Positions 23,484 through 32,205 of a stretch of DNA of 50,453 bases are shown here, one piece after another. The stretch lies in assembly GCA_020832665.1 (NCBI GenBank), contig JAFIEG010000026.1:1-50453 (forward strand). The letters are read 5' to 3'. Source of the DNA: Pararhodobacter sp. (GTDB lineage Bacteria > Pseudomonadota > Alphaproteobacteria > Rhodobacterales > Rhodobacteraceae). The notes beneath the pieces were generated by a model. That model was not told the DNA's origin. It did not search any database and was given only the letters and a program-made list of their open reading frames with translations. The first letter of the stretch is position 1. Each line of letters begins with the position of its first letter. A program made the translations under genes and the position numbers.

Positions 23484-24662
23484 ATGAACGAGGTTGTCAT
23501 CATCGGAGCCGCCCGCACCCCGATGGGCGGGTTCCAGGGCGTGTTCAGCGGGGTTCCTGCGGCAAAGCTGGGCGGCACGGCGATCGCCGCCGCCGTGGGT
23601 GGCGCCGGAATCGGGCTCTCGGCGGTGCAGGAACTGCTCATGGGCTGCGTCCTGCCCGCCGGCCAGGGCCAGGCGCCGGCGCGCCAGGCCGGCTTCATTG
23701 CCGGGCTGGGCGACGAGGTGCCGGCGACGACGCTCAACAAGATGTGCGGCTCGGGCATGAAGGCGGCGATGATGGCGCATGACCAGATCGCGCTGGGGGC
23801 TGCGCAGATCATGGTCGCCGGCGGCATGGAGAGCATGACCGAGGCGCCCTATCTGCTGCCCAAGATGCGCGGCGGTGCACGCATCGGCCATGGCCAGGTG
23901 GTGGACCACATGTTTCTTGACGGGCTGGAAGACGCCTATGACAAGGGCCGGCTTATGGGCACCTTCGCCGAGGATTGCGCCGAGAAATACCAGTTCACCC
24001 GCGAAGCGCAGGACAATTACGCGCTGGGCTCGCTGACCAACGCGCTGGCCGCGCAGGCCGATGGCGCCTTTGACGGCGAGATCGTCTCGGTCACGGTGGC
24101 GGGGCGCAAGGGCGAGGTGACGGTATCGCATGACGAACAGCCCGGCCAGGCCCGCCCCGAGAAGATCCCCACCCTCAAGCCGGCCTTTCGAAAGGACGGC
24201 ACGGTGACAGCGGCGAATTCCTCGTCGATTTCCGACGGAGCGGCGGCGCTGGTGCTGGCCTCGCGCGAGGCGGCCGAGGCAGCGGGCGCGCCGGTGCGCG
24301 CTTTGATTCGCGGCCATGCCAGCCATGCCCAGGCGCCGGGCTGGTTCACCACCGCGCCGGTGCCGGCGGCGAAAAAGCTGCTTGAACGGCTGGGCTGGTC
24401 GATCGACAGCGTCGATCTGTGGGAAGTCAACGAGGCCTTCGCTGTGGTGCCGATGGCCTTCATGCAGGAAATGAACATCCCGCGCGAAAAGATCAACGTC
24501 AATGGCGGCGCCTGCGCGCTGGGCCATCCCATCGGGGCCTCGGGGGCGCGGATCATGGTCACGCTCCTGCACGCGCTGGAGCGGCGCGGGCTCAAACGCG
24601 GCGTCGCGGCCATCTGCATCGGCGGCGGCGAGGGCACGGCCATCGCCATCGAGCGCGTCTGA
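23484..24662 (+). CDS. Acetyl-CoA C-acetyltransferase (thiolase)
   Basis: A 392-residue thiolase. The nucleophile Cys88 is in KMCGSGMKA, with NEAFAV, GHPIGASG (His) and CIGGGEG (second Cys) all intact, so both acetoacetyl-CoA formation and cleavage are possible. GGAGGA is four bases before the ATG at 23484. The gene stands alone, divergent from the STAS gene; without a linked phaB or HMG-CoA gene its pathway (PHB, ketone-body or amino-acid catabolism) cannot be fixed. Confidence 0.94.
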   Translation: MNEVVIIGAARTPMGGFQGVFSGVPAAKLGGTAIAAAVGGAGIGLSAVQELLMGCVLPAGQGQAPARQAGFIAGLGDEVPATTLNKMCGSGMKAAMMAHDQIALGAAQIMVAGGMESMTEAPYLLPKMRGGARIGHGQVVDHMFLDGLEDAYDKGRLMGTFAEDCAEKYQFTREAQDNYALGSLTNALAAQADGAFDGEIVSVTVAGRKGEVTVSHDEQPGQARPEKIPTLKPAFRKDGTVTAANSSSISDGAAALVLASREAAEAAGAPVRALIRGHASHAQAPGWFTTAPVPAAKKLLERLGWSIDSVDLWEVNEAFAVVPMAFMQEMNIPREKINVNGGACALGHPIGASGARIMVTLLHALERRGLKRGVAAICIGGGEGTAIAIERV

Positions 24663-24721
24663 GCCGCGCCACGCTTTCAGCAAATGGGCGCCTGCCGGGT
24701 TCACGGGCATTCCTGAGTCGA

Positions 24722-25327
24722 TCAGGAGGCCCGTTTCGCCATGATCGCGACCCAGGGACCCTGCGCCCCTCGATCAAACCCGCCGCCAGAATACTCGTTA
24801 ACGGAAACGATATCCCATCTGCCCGAGCGGGCATATGCGTCGATCAGCTCATCGCGATTCATGTAGTTGAAGTACCGGCCGTGGCCGTCGCGCCCTTCGC
24901 AGCCGCCCGCCTTGTAGGTCGCATGATGCAGGCCGCCAGGTTTGAGCGCGCGCCAGATGCGTGACAGGATCGAGGGCAGCTCGGGCCTGGGAACATGCAG
25001 CAAGGATGCATTGGCCCAGACAGCATCATACTCATTCCGGGCATCCAGCTGCTCGAAGCGCATGACACGCACGGGAATTTTCAGCAGCTCTTCTGCCTTG
25101 CGTGCGATGCTGGATGAGCCATCGGTCGGGTCAACCTGGTGACCGGTCGCGATCATTGCCTGCGCGTCCCGCCCTGCGCCGCATCCGAGTTCCAGAATCT
25201 TCGAGCCGGGCCGAAGCGCATCAAGAAACGTGGCCAGATGCCTGCTTGTCCCGCCAACCCCGCTTGCCACATAGGTAGGGGCGAAATTGTCATAAAATTT
25301 CAGCGTGGCGTCGTCGTAAGCGGGCAT
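24722..25327 (-). CDS. Class I SAM-dependent methyltransferase
   Basis: A 201-residue Methyltransf_11/25-type protein. Motif I is ILELGCGAGRDAQAM, motif II-like DAVWANASLLHVP, and the post-motif LKPGGLHHATYK is present. The start MPAYDDATLKFYDNFA is typical of small-molecule methyltransferases; the frame is open 33 residues further upstream. It is divergent from a GST gene. The substrate is unknown. Confidence 0.88.
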   Translation of the reverse strand: MPAYDDATLKFYDNFAPTYVASGVGGTSRHLATFLDALRPGSKILELGCGAGRDAQAMIATGHQVDPTDGSSSIARKAEELLKIPVRVMRFEQLDARNEYDAVWANASLLHVPRPELPSILSRIWRALKPGGLHHATYKAGGCEGRDGHGRYFNYMNRDELIDAYARSGRWDIVSVNEYSGGGFDRGAQGPWVAIMAKRAS

Positions 25328-25514
25328 TTCCGGCAAGCCTGTGGTGGTGAACAAAACGCGAGGTGACTCTACACTGTCATGTGGGCCGCACAGGCCATTG
25401 AGCATCGAAAACCGCCCCCGCGACATTTGGCCGGCGTGATGTTACATTGCAAGGAAGAAGGGCGCTGCGAGCCCCTTGCAGGCATAAGGACGGGAACGTC
25501 AGGAGGCCGGCAAA

Positions 25515-26156
25515 ATGGCCCAGCACATGACAGGCCGCTACGCGCTTTACTGGGAGGCGATGTCCGGGGCGATGGCGGTGGAGTTGCTGCTCGAGGAGAT
25601 CGGCACGGATTACGAACGCATCGCCATCGACATGGCGGCGGGCGAGCACAAAAGCGAATCCTTTCTTTCGCGCAACCCCACCGGCCAGATCCCGGCGCTG
25701 CGGTTGCCCGAGGGGGCAACAATTGGCGAAAGCGCCGCAATTATCCTTACCTTGGGCGAGCGCCATCCGGGCGCAATGGTCCCCGCGCCGGATGATGTGG
25801 ACCGGCCGGCATTCCTGCGCTGGCTCATCTACATGGCCGCGAGCCCCTACATGACCTTCGTGCAGTTCAATCATCCCTATCGCTTTCTCGATGACCCTCA
25901 AGCGCATGACGCCCTGATCGCGAATGCGCGCAGCCGCCTGCTGAAGCAGTTTTCGGCCATCGAGGGCGCGATATCGGGGGCGCCGTTCTTCCTGCCGCGC
26001 GGGGCGAACGCGCTCGACCTCTATCTCTACATGCTTGTGGAATTCTATGACGATCACGCCGGGCTCTTCGAGGGGCGGCCGAAGCTGGAAGCCCTTCACG
26101 GCGCCGTCGCTGCCCGCGACAGCGTGGGCCGCATCCGACCGGGCCACGGCCAATGA
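25515..26156 (+). CDS. Glutathione S-transferase family protein
   Basis: A 213-residue two-domain GST. The N-terminal thioredoxin-like part has NPTGQIPALRL with the cis-Pro and GESAAIILTLGER for glutathione binding; the C-terminal part is all-helical. The usual catalytic Ser/Cys/Tyr position reads YWEAMSGAMA, so the activating residue is not obvious. AGGAGG is eight bases before the ATG. Confidence 0.88.
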   Translation: MAQHMTGRYALYWEAMSGAMAVELLLEEIGTDYERIAIDMAAGEHKSESFLSRNPTGQIPALRLPEGATIGESAAIILTLGERHPGAMVPAPDDVDRPAFLRWLIYMAASPYMTFVQFNHPYRFLDDPQAHDALIANARSRLLKQFSAIEGAISGAPFFLPRGANALDLYLYMLVEFYDDHAGLFEGRPKLEALHGAVAARDSVGRIRPGHGQ

Positions 26157-26213
26157 TTCAAATTAAGCCAAACCAGATGAAACAGCCGGTTTGCGCAAGG
26201 GGATCGAATTGAA

Positions 26214-26723
26214 ATGCCCGTTCGGCACGCCGAATCCCGGAAGGATATTGAAGCGGTGGCGGCGCTCATGCGCGCTTTCGTCGCGTGGCACTACCGGCGG
26301 CATGCCTTGGACCGCGAGATGATCGACAGCTACTTCGATCCGGAGGATTTCGAAAAGGAACTGCGCAACCTGCCCGGCGAATTCGCCCCGCCGGCGGGCG
26401 CCTTGCTCGTCGCCGAACAGGGCGGCCGCATTGCCGGCTGCGTTGCGCTCAAGCCACTGGGAGAGGGCGCTTGCGAGATGAAGCGAATGTTTGTCGCGCC
26501 GGATTGTCACGGCAAGGGGCTTGGGTTGCAGCTTGGCCGCGCGATCGTGGATGAGGCACGCAGGATCGGTTATCGCAAGATATTGCTGGACACCGGCCCG
26601 GCGCAGCGAGAGGCGCAGGGGCTTTACCGCAAGCTCGGCTTCAGCAAGGTCGAGCCGTATCAAGACCTGCCACCAAGGCTGCGCGAGTGGCTGGTATTCA
26701 TGGAACTGGACCTGAGGCCCTGA
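26214..26723 (+). CDS. GNAT family N-acetyltransferase
   Basis: A 169-residue GNAT protein. The acetyl-CoA pyrophosphate loop reads CHGKGLGLQLG following EMKRMFVAP, and the C-terminal LYRKLGFSKV helix-turn is typical. The acceptor is unknown. It lies 57 bp after the GST gene in the same direction and may be co-transcribed. Confidence 0.9.
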   Translation: MPVRHAESRKDIEAVAALMRAFVAWHYRRHALDREMIDSYFDPEDFEKELRNLPGEFAPPAGALLVAEQGGRIAGCVALKPLGEGACEMKRMFVAPDCHGKGLGLQLGRAIVDEARRIGYRKILLDTGPAQREAQGLYRKLGFSKVEPYQDLPPRLREWLVFMELDLRP

Positions 26724-26802
26724 ACACCCGCTTCGGCCTGAGCGCAACCTAGCCCCGATGCGAAGGGAGTTGCCGGCGCCCCGGCCGCTCCTGCCTGCCC
26801 CG

Positions 26803-27837
26803 CTACCGCTCGCGGATGGTATCGCCGCGCTCCAGCCGCGGGGTCAGTTCCACCCGCACGCCGCCGATCAGCCCGTCGCTGCCCTTGCCGGCGATGATCT
26901 GCGCCGCACGCTCGCCGATCTCGCGCCGGCAGGTGTCGATCGTGGCCAGCCGGATGGGCAGCCCGTCAAGAAATTCCAACCCGTTGAAGCCCGCCAGCCC
27001 CAGCTTGCCCGGAATGTCGAAGCCCTTTTCAAGGCAGTAGAGCATCCCACCCGCGCCGATCATGTCGTTGGAGTAATAAAGGAAATCCAGATCGGGGTGG
27101 CGCGCCAGTATGGCCTCGGTCATCTCGCGGCCCTTCCTGAGCGCCGAGCCGCCGCCATAGAATTCGGTCGCCGCCAGCTCCAGCCCGTGCTCTGCCAGCC
27201 CCTCGGTGAGCCCCTCCATGCGTTTGCGCGCGCGGTGGTCATCAGGCATCTTGGTGCCCAGAAAGCCGATGCGCCGGTAACCCGCCCCGGCGATCGCCTC
27301 GGCCATCTGCCGCCCGGCGGTGCGATGCGAGATACCGACAACCGAATCGATCGCCTCGCCATCGGTATCCATTATTTCCACTACCGGGATGCCGGCATTT
27401 TCCAGCATCGCGCGCGCCGCCGGCGTGTGCTCCAGCCCTGCCAGGATAACCCCGGAAGGGCGCCAGGACAGCATCTCGTAAAGCACCGCCTCCTCGCGCT
27501 CGGGGGAATAGTTGGTCACCCCGAAGACCGGCTGCAGCCCGGTACCTTCCAGCGCCGCCGAGATGCCGCCCAGAACCTCGGGGAACACCATGTTCGACAG
27601 CGAGGGCACCATCACCGCCACCAGGCTGACCTGCTGCGAGGCCAGCGCGCCGGCAATCTTGTTGGGCACATAGCCCAGCGAACGGGCCGCGGTGAGCACC
27701 TTCTCGCGCGTGGCCGGCGAGACATCGGCGCGATTGCGCAGCACACGCGAGACAGTCATTTCGCTGACACCGCAGGCTTCGGACACGTCGCGCAGGGTCA
27801 GCGCGCGGCGATGATCTTGGGAGCGGTGCTGCGTCAT
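26803..27837 (-). CDS. LacI family transcriptional regulator
   Basis: A 344-residue LacI/GntR-type repressor. The HTH and hinge read TLRDVSEACGVSEMTVSRVL (14-33) then VSPATREKV and LGYVPN, followed by a periplasmic-binding-like effector domain with YYSNDMIGAG and a C-terminal GLAGFNGLEF. Its effector is usually a sugar or sugar acid. It is divergent from the Rieske/GS-like genes with tRNA-Arg between them, so it may regulate them or only itself. A 15-bp palindrome lies 22 bp upstream. Confidence 0.92.
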   Translation of the reverse strand: MTQHRSQDHRRALTLRDVSEACGVSEMTVSRVLRNRADVSPATREKVLTAARSLGYVPNKIAGALASQQVSLVAVMVPSLSNMVFPEVLGGISAALEGTGLQPVFGVTNYSPEREEAVLYEMLSWRPSGVILAGLEHTPAARAMLENAGIPVVEIMDTDGEAIDSVVGISHRTAGRQMAEAIAGAGYRRIGFLGTKMPDDHRARKRMEGLTEGLAEHGLELAATEFYGGGSALRKGREMTEAILARHPDLDFLYYSNDMIGAGGMLYCLEKGFDIPGKLGLAGFNGLEFLDGLPIRLATIDTCRREIGERAAQIIAGKGSDGLIGGVRVELTPRLERGDTIRER

Positions 27838-27858
27838 CGTGGTAATCCGGCCTGCTCG

Positions 27859-27873
27859 GGAAGACAGTCTTCC
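27859..27873. promoter_or_regulatory. Perfect palindrome upstream of the LacI-family gene
   Basis: GGAAGACAGTCTTCC is a perfect 7-bp inverted repeat around a central A. It lies in the leader or promoter of the LacI-type gene, 22 bp from its ATG, where an autoregulatory operator would be expected. Most LacI-family operators are even-length with a central CG, so the match to family type is imperfect. Confidence 0.4.
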
Positions 27874-27952
27874 TTGTAACGCCGAATGCGGCGCTGTCAA
27901 AGCGCGCCGGGGTCTTGCCTGCTGCGCGCCCAGCGGCCATTAAGGGGGCAGA

Positions 27953-28029
27953 GGCCCCGTGGCTCAACTGGATAGAGCAGCCCCCTCCTAAGGGGCAGGT
28001 TGCAGGTTCGAATCCTGCCGGGGTCGCCA
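27953..28029 (+). tRNA. tRNA-Arg (anticodon CCU), CCA encoded
   Basis: The full cloverleaf can be drawn. The acceptor is GGCCCCG with CGGGGTC (one G-U pair), and the D arm is GCTC/GAGC. The anticodon stem GCCCC/GGGGC carries the loop CTCCTAA (anticodon CCT). The T arm is GCAGG-TTCGAAT-CCTGC, the discriminator base is G, and CCA is encoded. It decodes the rare AGG codon. No second copy of its 3' end is present in the window, so there is no evidence of an integrated element here. Confidence 0.97.
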
Positions 28030-28071
28030 GCCTGCCGCGCCCGGTATTGCCCGCCGATGCAGGCGCCGGGA

Positions 28072-28104
28072 TTGCTTGACATTGCAAGCAACGGCGGCAA
28101 ACAC
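28072..28104 (+). promoter_or_regulatory. Promoter with overlapping inverted repeat before the Rieske gene
   Basis: TTGCTTG (28072-28078) and CAAGCAA (28085-28091) form a perfect 7-bp inverted repeat with a six-base spacer. TTGACA (28076-28081), a consensus -35, overlaps its left arm; 17 bp further lies AAACAC, a weak -10. A repressor bound here would block the promoter. The Rieske ATG is 75 bp downstream. Confidence 0.5.
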
Positions 28105-28179
28105 TGCGCCAGCTTCCGGCCAGCCTGCCGGGGGCGCGTGATGCCGATAGCTGCAGCGGGGAGGGGAAGGACCGACGCC

Positions 28180-29493
28180 ATGATCAGCCAGGAACTCAAC
28201 GATCGCCTGACAAGGATCGGGCCGGGCACGCAAGCCGGCGCTGTCATGCGCCGCTATTGGCAGCCCGCCGCGCTGAGCGCCGAGCTTGACCTGGGCCCAC
28301 GCCCGGTGGTGCCGGTGCGCCTGTTGGGCGAGGATCTGGTGCTTTTCCGCAACGAAGCGGGCGAGTTGGGCCTGATCGGCCGGCGCTGCCCGCACAGGGG
28401 CGCCGACATGTGCTTTGGCCGGCTGGAAGACAACGGGCTGCGCTGCCCCTTCCATGGCTGGCATTTCGACCGCGATGGCCAATGCGTGGAACAGCCCGGC
28501 GAGCCCGAGGGCTCGCGCATGCATGAGCGCATCCGCACCAGTGCCTACCCGGTGAGCGAGCGAAACGGCATCGTCTTTGCCTATTTGGGCCCCGGCGAGC
28601 CGCCGCCGATGCCCGATTTCGATTGCTTCGCCGCACCAGACAGCCATGTCTTTGCCTTCAAAGGGCTGTGGGAATGCAACTGGCTGCAGGCGATGGAGGT
28701 GGGCATCGATCCCGCCCATGCAAGCTTCCTGCACCGCTTCTTGCAGGATGAAGACCCGTCCGAGGGCTACGGCAAGCAGTTTCGCGACAAGGCGGGCAAC
28801 ACCGAAATCCCGATGACGAAACTGCTGCGCGACTATCCGCGCCCCGATATCCGCGTCGAGGAAACCGATTACGGGCTGCGGCTGATCTCGCTGCGGCACA
28901 TGGAGGACGGGCGCAGCCATGTGCGCGTGACCAACCAGATCTTCCCCGGCGCCATCTGCATTCCGATGTCGAACGAGATGACCATCACCCAGTGGCATGT
29001 GCCCATCGATGACGAGAATTGCTACTGGTATTCTATGTTCACCAGCTTCGGCAAACCGGTGGACAAGAAGCTGATGTGGGACCAGCGCATCAAGGAACAC
29101 CGCCTGCCCGATTTCGCGCCGCTGAAGAACAGGCGCAACAACTACCATTTCGACCCCGACGAGCAGAAAACGCTCACCTATACGGGCATGGGGATGGATA
29201 TCAACGTGCATGACCAATGGGCGGTCGAAAGCATGGGCGCCATCCAGGACCGCACACAGGAGCATCTGGGCAAGACCGATGTCGCCATCATTCGTTACCG
29301 GCGCATGATGCGCGCGGCAATGGATGCGCTGGAAAAGGGCGAGGAAGGGGCGCTGCCCGCACTGGGCGCGAACGCCGACACGCGCGGGCCGGTCTCGATC
29401 GATGCCATCGGGCCCAGCGAGGCCTGGGAAAGCCTGTGGAGCGAGGCCGACGCCAAACGCCGCGCCGCCGCACCATGGAAGGCCGCGCTCTGA
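28180..29493 (+). CDS. Rieske non-haem iron oxygenase, alpha subunit (LigXa/phthalate-dioxygenase-like)
   Basis: A 437-residue ring-hydroxylating or demethylating oxygenase. The Rieske cluster ligands are CPHRGA (Cys70, His72) and CPFHGW (Cys89, His92). The mononuclear iron site follows as NWLQAMEVGIDPAHASFLH, with the bridging Asp177 and His180/His185. The length and lack of a beta subunit place it with the homomultimeric (phthalate 4,5-dioxygenase, LigX, vanillate demethylase) group. No reductase gene is adjacent. GGGGAGGGGAAGG precedes the ATG. A GS-like ligase follows 97 bp downstream. Confidence 0.9.
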   Translation: MISQELNDRLTRIGPGTQAGAVMRRYWQPAALSAELDLGPRPVVPVRLLGEDLVLFRNEAGELGLIGRRCPHRGADMCFGRLEDNGLRCPFHGWHFDRDGQCVEQPGEPEGSRMHERIRTSAYPVSERNGIVFAYLGPGEPPPMPDFDCFAAPDSHVFAFKGLWECNWLQAMEVGIDPAHASFLHRFLQDEDPSEGYGKQFRDKAGNTEIPMTKLLRDYPRPDIRVEETDYGLRLISLRHMEDGRSHVRVTNQIFPGAICIPMSNEMTITQWHVPIDDENCYWYSMFTSFGKPVDKKLMWDQRIKEHRLPDFAPLKNRRNNYHFDPDEQKTLTYTGMGMDINVHDQWAVESMGAIQDRTQEHLGKTDVAIIRYRRMMRAAMDALEKGEEGALPALGANADTRGPVSIDAIGPSEAWESLWSEADAKRRAAAPWKAAL

Positions 29494-29590
29494 GCGCGCC
29501 CCGCCGCCGCCAAACGCTTATGCAGGGCCAAGCGGCGCCGGCGCGCCGACCGACTTGTAGGCCGCAAACCACTTCGCGCAGGAACTGCCC

Positions 29591-31054
29591 ATGCCCGATG
29601 CCTTTCGTGACCGGCTGAAAGACGGCGCTCTCGCGCGCGCCGGGCTCTATGACGACGAGGCGCTGCGCCTGGCCGCCGAACTTCTGGGCCGCGTGCAGCG
29701 CGAGGGGCTGGAAACCGTGCGCCTGGGCTTTGTCGATCAGCACGGCATCATCCGCGGCAAGGCGCTGGTGGCCGATGCGCTGATCTCGGCCTTCCGCTCG
29801 GGCGTGTCGATGACCTCGACGCTGTTGTTCAAGGATACCTCGCACCGCACCGTGTTTCCGGTCTGGTCTGACGATATCGGCTTTGGCCGCGGCGTGTTCA
29901 CCGGGGCGGGCGATGCGCTCATGGTGCCTGACCCGGCGAGTTTTCGCATCCTGCCCTGGGCGCCGCATTCGGGCTGGATGCTGTGCTCGATCCACGCCCC
30001 CGACGGCACCGCGCTGCCGTTTTGTTCGCGCAGCCAGCTTGCGCGCGCCGAGGCCCGCCTTGCCGATGGCGGCCATGCCGCGCTGTTCGGGCTGGAACTG
30101 GAATTCCACATCTTCCGCGTCACCGATCCCAATCTGCGCCATGCCGATGGCGGGTTCGATGAGCGCCCGCCCGATACCGCGCTTCTCAACCACGGCTACC
30201 AATACCTTACCGAGGCGCGCTATGACGCCGCCGAGGCGGTGCTCGACGATCTGCGCCGCCACGCCCAGGCGCTGGATCTGCCCCTGCGCTCGATGGAAAT
30301 CGAATTCGGCCCCTCGCAATTCGAATTCACTTTCGACCCGGGCACGCCGCTCAAGCAGGCCGATGTCACCGCGCTTTTCCGCGCCATGGTGCGCCAGACA
30401 TGCGCCCGCGCCGGGCTGCACGCCACCTTCATGTGCCTGCCGCAGCAAAAGGATATCGTGCCCTCGGGCTGGCATGTGCACCAGTCACTGGGCGATGCCG
30501 CCAGCGGCGCGAATCTGTTCATGCCCGATGAGAGCGGCGCAATATCGCCCACCGCCGAGGGCTGGATTGCGGGCCTCCTGGAACGCACGGCGGAAACGGC
30601 GCTGATTCTGGTGCCCACGGTCAACGGCTATAAGCGTTTCCGCCCCGGCATGATGGCGCCCGATCGCATCCAGTGGGCGCGCGACAACAAGGGCGCGATG
30701 ATCCGCGCACTGATGAAGCCGAATGACCCCGCCAGCCGTATCGAGAACCGCCTGCCCGAACCCGCCGCCAACCCCTATCTGGCCTTCGCCGCACAGATCC
30801 ATGCGGGGCTCGATGGCATCGAAAGCGGCGCGCCCCCCCCGGCGCCGGTGGAAAGCCCCTATGCCGGCGACGCCCCGCACCTGCCCGCCGAACTGGGCGC
30901 GGCCATCGCCGCTTTCGAGGGCTCGGACTTCGTGGCGCGCCATTTCGGCGAGGATTTCCGCCGCTGGCTGGTCACGCTCAAGCGCGCCGAATGGGACCGC
31001 TACCGCCTTTCCGTCAGCGACTGGGAACAGCGCGAATACTTCACGCTGTTCTGA
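29591..31054 (+). CDS. Glutamine-synthetase-like gamma-glutamyl ligase
   Basis: A 487-residue protein of the glutamine synthetase superfamily. The active-site strands are kept: LFGLELEFHIF (metal Glu residues), MEIEFGPSQFEF, SGWHVHQSL, VNGYKRF and RIENRLPEPAANPYL. It differs from GlnA at many positions and lacks a housekeeping context. GS-like enzymes next to oxygenases gamma-glutamylate amines in catabolism (aniline, isopropylamine, ethanolamine pathways). Here the oxygenase neighbour suggests an amine substrate, but polyamine or amino-alcohol ligase roles are equally open. AGGAA is seven bases before the ATG. Confidence 0.87.
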   Translation: MPDAFRDRLKDGALARAGLYDDEALRLAAELLGRVQREGLETVRLGFVDQHGIIRGKALVADALISAFRSGVSMTSTLLFKDTSHRTVFPVWSDDIGFGRGVFTGAGDALMVPDPASFRILPWAPHSGWMLCSIHAPDGTALPFCSRSQLARAEARLADGGHAALFGLELEFHIFRVTDPNLRHADGGFDERPPDTALLNHGYQYLTEARYDAAEAVLDDLRRHAQALDLPLRSMEIEFGPSQFEFTFDPGTPLKQADVTALFRAMVRQTCARAGLHATFMCLPQQKDIVPSGWHVHQSLGDAASGANLFMPDESGAISPTAEGWIAGLLERTAETALILVPTVNGYKRFRPGMMAPDRIQWARDNKGAMIRALMKPNDPASRIENRLPEPAANPYLAFAAQIHAGLDGIESGAPPPAPVESPYAGDAPHLPAELGAAIAAFEGSDFVARHFGEDFRRWLVTLKRAEWDRYRLSVSDWEQREYFTLF

Positions 31055-31065
31055 ACCCGCCGCAG

Positions 31066-31130
31066 CTCTTCATCTTGCCTGAAATACGCTGGGGGTGAGC
31101 CGCGCAGCGGCGAGGGGGCAGCGCCCCCTC
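31066..31130 (-). repeat. Intergenic repeat copy R4
   Basis: On the minus strand the hairpin GGGGGCGCTGCCCCC begins directly after the TGA of the acyl-CoA dehydrogenase gene, followed by a second hairpin (CGCCGCTGCGCGGC), then CCCCCAGCGTATTTCAGGCA and AGATGAAG. It fills the convergent gap to the GS-like gene. Confidence 0.82.
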
Positions 31131-32202
31131 ACGCCGCCCGATACGCCGCCGCCACGCGCTCGAGATGCCACAGGCTGTCGCCCAGCTGATGGTCAATCAT
31201 CACCAGCCGCTTGGCGTAATGCGACACCGCCATCTCCCAGGTCATGCCGATGCCGCCATGCAGCTGCACCGCCTCTTCCGACCACTGCCTCGCCACCTTG
31301 CCGACCAGCGCCTTGGCCATCGACAGGCTGCGCGCGCCGCCTTGCGCATCCAGCCGGCTGGCGGCCAGAATCGTGATCGAGCGCGCCTGTTCCAGCTCGA
31401 TGCACAGATCGACGAAACGATGCCGCAGCACCTGAAACCGCGCAAGCGGCTGGCCGAACTGCTTGCGCGTGCGCATGTGCTCGCGCAGCAGCGACTGCAC
31501 ATGATCCATCGCGCCCACCGCCTCGGCGCACAGCGCCAGCGTGCCGCGCGCCAGCGCGCGCTCCAGCGCGGCGCCGCCATCTTCGAGCAGGCAATCGGCC
31601 CGGCAGTCATCGAGCGATATCTCGGCCGCGCCGCCGCCATCGATCATGGCATAGGCGGCGATGGTGGTATCACGCGGCGCCACCGCGAACAGACCGATGC
31701 CGCCCTCATGCGCCGCCGAGACGATCAGCCGCTGCGCCGAGCCCCCGCCCCAGACCACCGATTTGCGCCCCTGCAGACGCCAGCCATCACCGGTGTGCCG
31801 CGCCTTTGTTTCGGGTGGTTCCAGCCCGCTGCCGCCGCCCGGCTCGCCCAGCGCCAGCGCCAGGCGTTCCTGCCCGGCAAGTGCGGCATCAAGATCGGCG
31901 CCGGCATCGGCCAGCACGCTCAGCCCCATCAACTGGCCCAGCATCGGCTCGGGGCACAGCGCCCGGCCCAGCTCTTCGAACACGGTGGCGATATCGAACC
32001 CCTCGCCGCCAAAGCCGCCCTGTGCCTCGGGCAGGAAGGCGCCGGTCACGCCCAGATCGGCCAGCCCGTCCCACAGAGCCGGGTCGTGGAAGGGTGGCTC
32101 ATAGGCCAGCTTGTTGCGCGTCTCGGGGTCGCAATTGCGCTCGAGAAAACGCGCCAGCTGTTCGGCGAGCATGCGGCGGGTTTCGGTGGGCTGAAAATCC
32201 AT
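31129..32202 (-). CDS. Acyl-CoA dehydrogenase, short paired subunit
   Basis: A 357-residue acyl-CoA dehydrogenase-fold protein. The N-terminal helical domain (MLAEQLARFLERN) and the C-terminal FAD-contact region (MRTRKQFGQPLARFQVLRH, QLHGGIGMTWE) are clear, while the middle beta domain is short. Such short members pair with a longer one to form heterotetramers acting on bulky acyl-CoAs. The catalytic Glu position of the classic family appears here as GMTWE, not EGT. Its start lies three bases after the stop of the partner gene. Confidence 0.9.
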   Translation of the reverse strand: MDFQPTETRRMLAEQLARFLERNCDPETRNKLAYEPPFHDPALWDGLADLGVTGAFLPEAQGGFGGEGFDIATVFEELGRALCPEPMLGQLMGLSVLADAGADLDAALAGQERLALALGEPGGGSGLEPPETKARHTGDGWRLQGRKSVVWGGGSAQRLIVSAAHEGGIGLFAVAPRDTTIAAYAMIDGGGAAEISLDDCRADCLLEDGGAALERALARGTLALCAEAVGAMDHVQSLLREHMRTRKQFGQPLARFQVLRHRFVDLCIELEQARSITILAASRLDAQGGARSLSMAKALVGKVARQWSEEAVQLHGGIGMTWEMAVSHYAKRLVMIDHQLGDSLWHLERVAAAYRAA

Positions 32203-32205
32203 CGC

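Noticed and set aside
27953-28029. tRNA-Arg as an attachment site of a genomic island
   Set aside because: No integrase and no second copy of the tRNA 3' end are in the window, and flanking genes have normal composition.
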